From positions 248,001 through 312,000 of the forward strand of contig JACPPA010000012.1 in NCBI GenBank assembly GCA_016191285.1: a DNA stretch of 64,000 nt, given 5' to 3'. Both the position numbers and the translations under genes were made by a program. Position 1 is the stretch's first letter, and every line of letters starts with the position of its first letter. This DNA is from Gammaproteobacteria bacterium (lineage in GTDB: Bacteria; Pseudomonadota; Gammaproteobacteria; Ga0077536). Shown piece by piece: positions 63,466 through 64,000 of the stretch. The notes below the pieces were generated by a model. The model was not told the DNA's origin, did no database searches, and was given only the letters and a program-made list of their open reading frames with translations.

Positions 63466-64000
63466 CTAGCTGTAATGGCCGAGCAGGGTCATCATCATGT
63501 CGTATTCAATGAGGCAGGTATTGCGCCCGCAGGCAGCAAACGCGGGCGAGCGCCGGACTCCCGTCCAGTGTCCATGCACCTGCATGATGTTGAGCACGAT
63601 CCAACGCACGAAGCCAAAGACTTCCCACCACTTCACTGCCTCGGGGTCGACCCGTTCGCCGCCCGCGACTTCGTACGCCCGATATAACTCGGCGCGCGTG
63701 GTCAAACCACCGGCCGGCTTATCGATATGGCCGAAGCGCCACGAGCGCAGACACAACCAGCCAAATTCCTCCATCGGGTCCCCCAAATGCGCACATTCCC
63801 AGTCCAGTACCGCACGGATCCCTTCCGGCCCCATGATCAGATTTCCGTTCCGGAAGTCGCCATGCAACAGACGCCGCGACGATCGCGCCGGCCGGTGCCG
63901 CTCAAGCCAGCGGACCGCAAGTTCGACCGCCGGGTGCGCTTCGCCGTAGTAATCGAGCCGCGCTAGTTGCGCGGCAAGCGCATCCTGACTATCGGTGGTG
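63466..64000 (-). CDS. APH-type phosphotransferase (LvaA-like kinase), partial
   Basis: The gene runs off the right edge; 178 codons of its C-terminal part are visible. Motifs are the catalytic HGDFRNGNL and the metal-binding LDWECAHLGDP, followed by EEFGWL, typical of the kinase family annotated as aminoglycoside phosphotransferases and related to the kinase part of ACAD10/11. Members next to acyl-CoA dehydrogenases phosphorylate hydroxyacyl-CoAs, as LvaA does with 4-hydroxyvaleryl-CoA. The substrate here is unknown. Confidence 0.85.
   Translation of the reverse strand, partial: TTDSQDALAAQLARLDYYGEAHPAVELAVRWLERHRPARSSRRLLHGDFRNGNLIMGPEGIRAVLDWECAHLGDPMEEFGWLCLRSWRFGHIDKPAGGLTTRAELYRAYEVAGGERVDPEAVKWWEVFGFVRWIVLNIMQVHGHWTGVRRSPAFAACGRNTCLIEYDMMMTLLGHYS

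Overview
The window is GC-rich, densely coded chromosomal DNA from a gammaproteobacterium, most likely an uncultured or little-studied lineage near the Xanthomonadales/Nevskiales/Steroidobacter side of the class. This is inferred from gene content, not proven: isocitrate dehydrogenase next to its kinase/phosphatase AceK, an LpxR-type outer-membrane enzyme, a LolC/E permease, exosortase H, RND efflux, and REP-like repeats of the 'TGTGGGAGCG...CGCTCCCACA' type. No rRNA, tRNA or CRISPR array was seen.

Layout. 1-10.7 kb: a membrane GGDEF-cupin protein with a ruined GGDEF signature, a periplasmic FKBP isomerase, RNase D, the tail-specific protease Prc, an RND efflux pair and an SDR. 10.9-14.7 kb: an exosortase H pair (XrtH and its partner membrane protein), then a graveyard holding pieces of an RHS/toroid-repeat gene split by a decayed Tn3-family transposase, an integrase tail and an intact VapBC module. 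14.7-29.3 kb: mixed metabolic and envelope genes (EthD protein, lipoprotein, MetX-like hydrolase, SMR and MFS/BT1-like transporters, DedA, LLM oxidoreductase, MsrA, LpxR, LolC/E, a nucleotidyltransferase-fold protein, AvtA, glycerate kinase). 29.3-42 kb: a large Lhr helicase, IalB-like and DUF192 proteins, an SRPBCC/YVTN pair, and a signalling pair (histidine kinase plus REC-PAS-GGDEF-EAL). 42-52.5 kb: icd-aceK, DAHP synthase, a BtuFCD-like ABC importer, a CysH-like protein, class I fumarase and a zeta-class GST.

53-64 kb is the most coherent and most interesting part. A minus-strand run encodes EtfB, EtfA, ETF-ubiquinone oxidoreductase, a [2Fe-2S] ferredoxin, a ferredoxin reductase and a second ferredoxin. 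Upstream of it, also on the minus strand, lies an acyl-CoA module: an APH-type kinase (cut by the window end), a DUF6285-like small protein, a PaaG-like enoyl-CoA hydratase/isomerase without the hydratase glutamates, an isovaleryl-CoA-dehydrogenase-type enzyme and an SDR without the usual Ser-Tyr-Lys active site. The kinase, small protein, dehydrogenase and SDR recall the hydroxyacyl-CoA kinase logic of the lva (levulinate) pathway and ACAD10/11. The dehydrogenase electrons could flow through the neighbouring ETF and ETF-QO to quinone.

Between these blocks sits an RRM-protein gene followed, in the same frame and after a single amber codon, by about 119 open codons with no ordinary start codon near the beginning. 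REP-like elements near 50.1 and 63.1-63.4 kb and a long inverted repeat at 59.4-59.6 kb fill the larger gaps. The 63 kb element has duplicated the first codons of the DUF6285-like gene.
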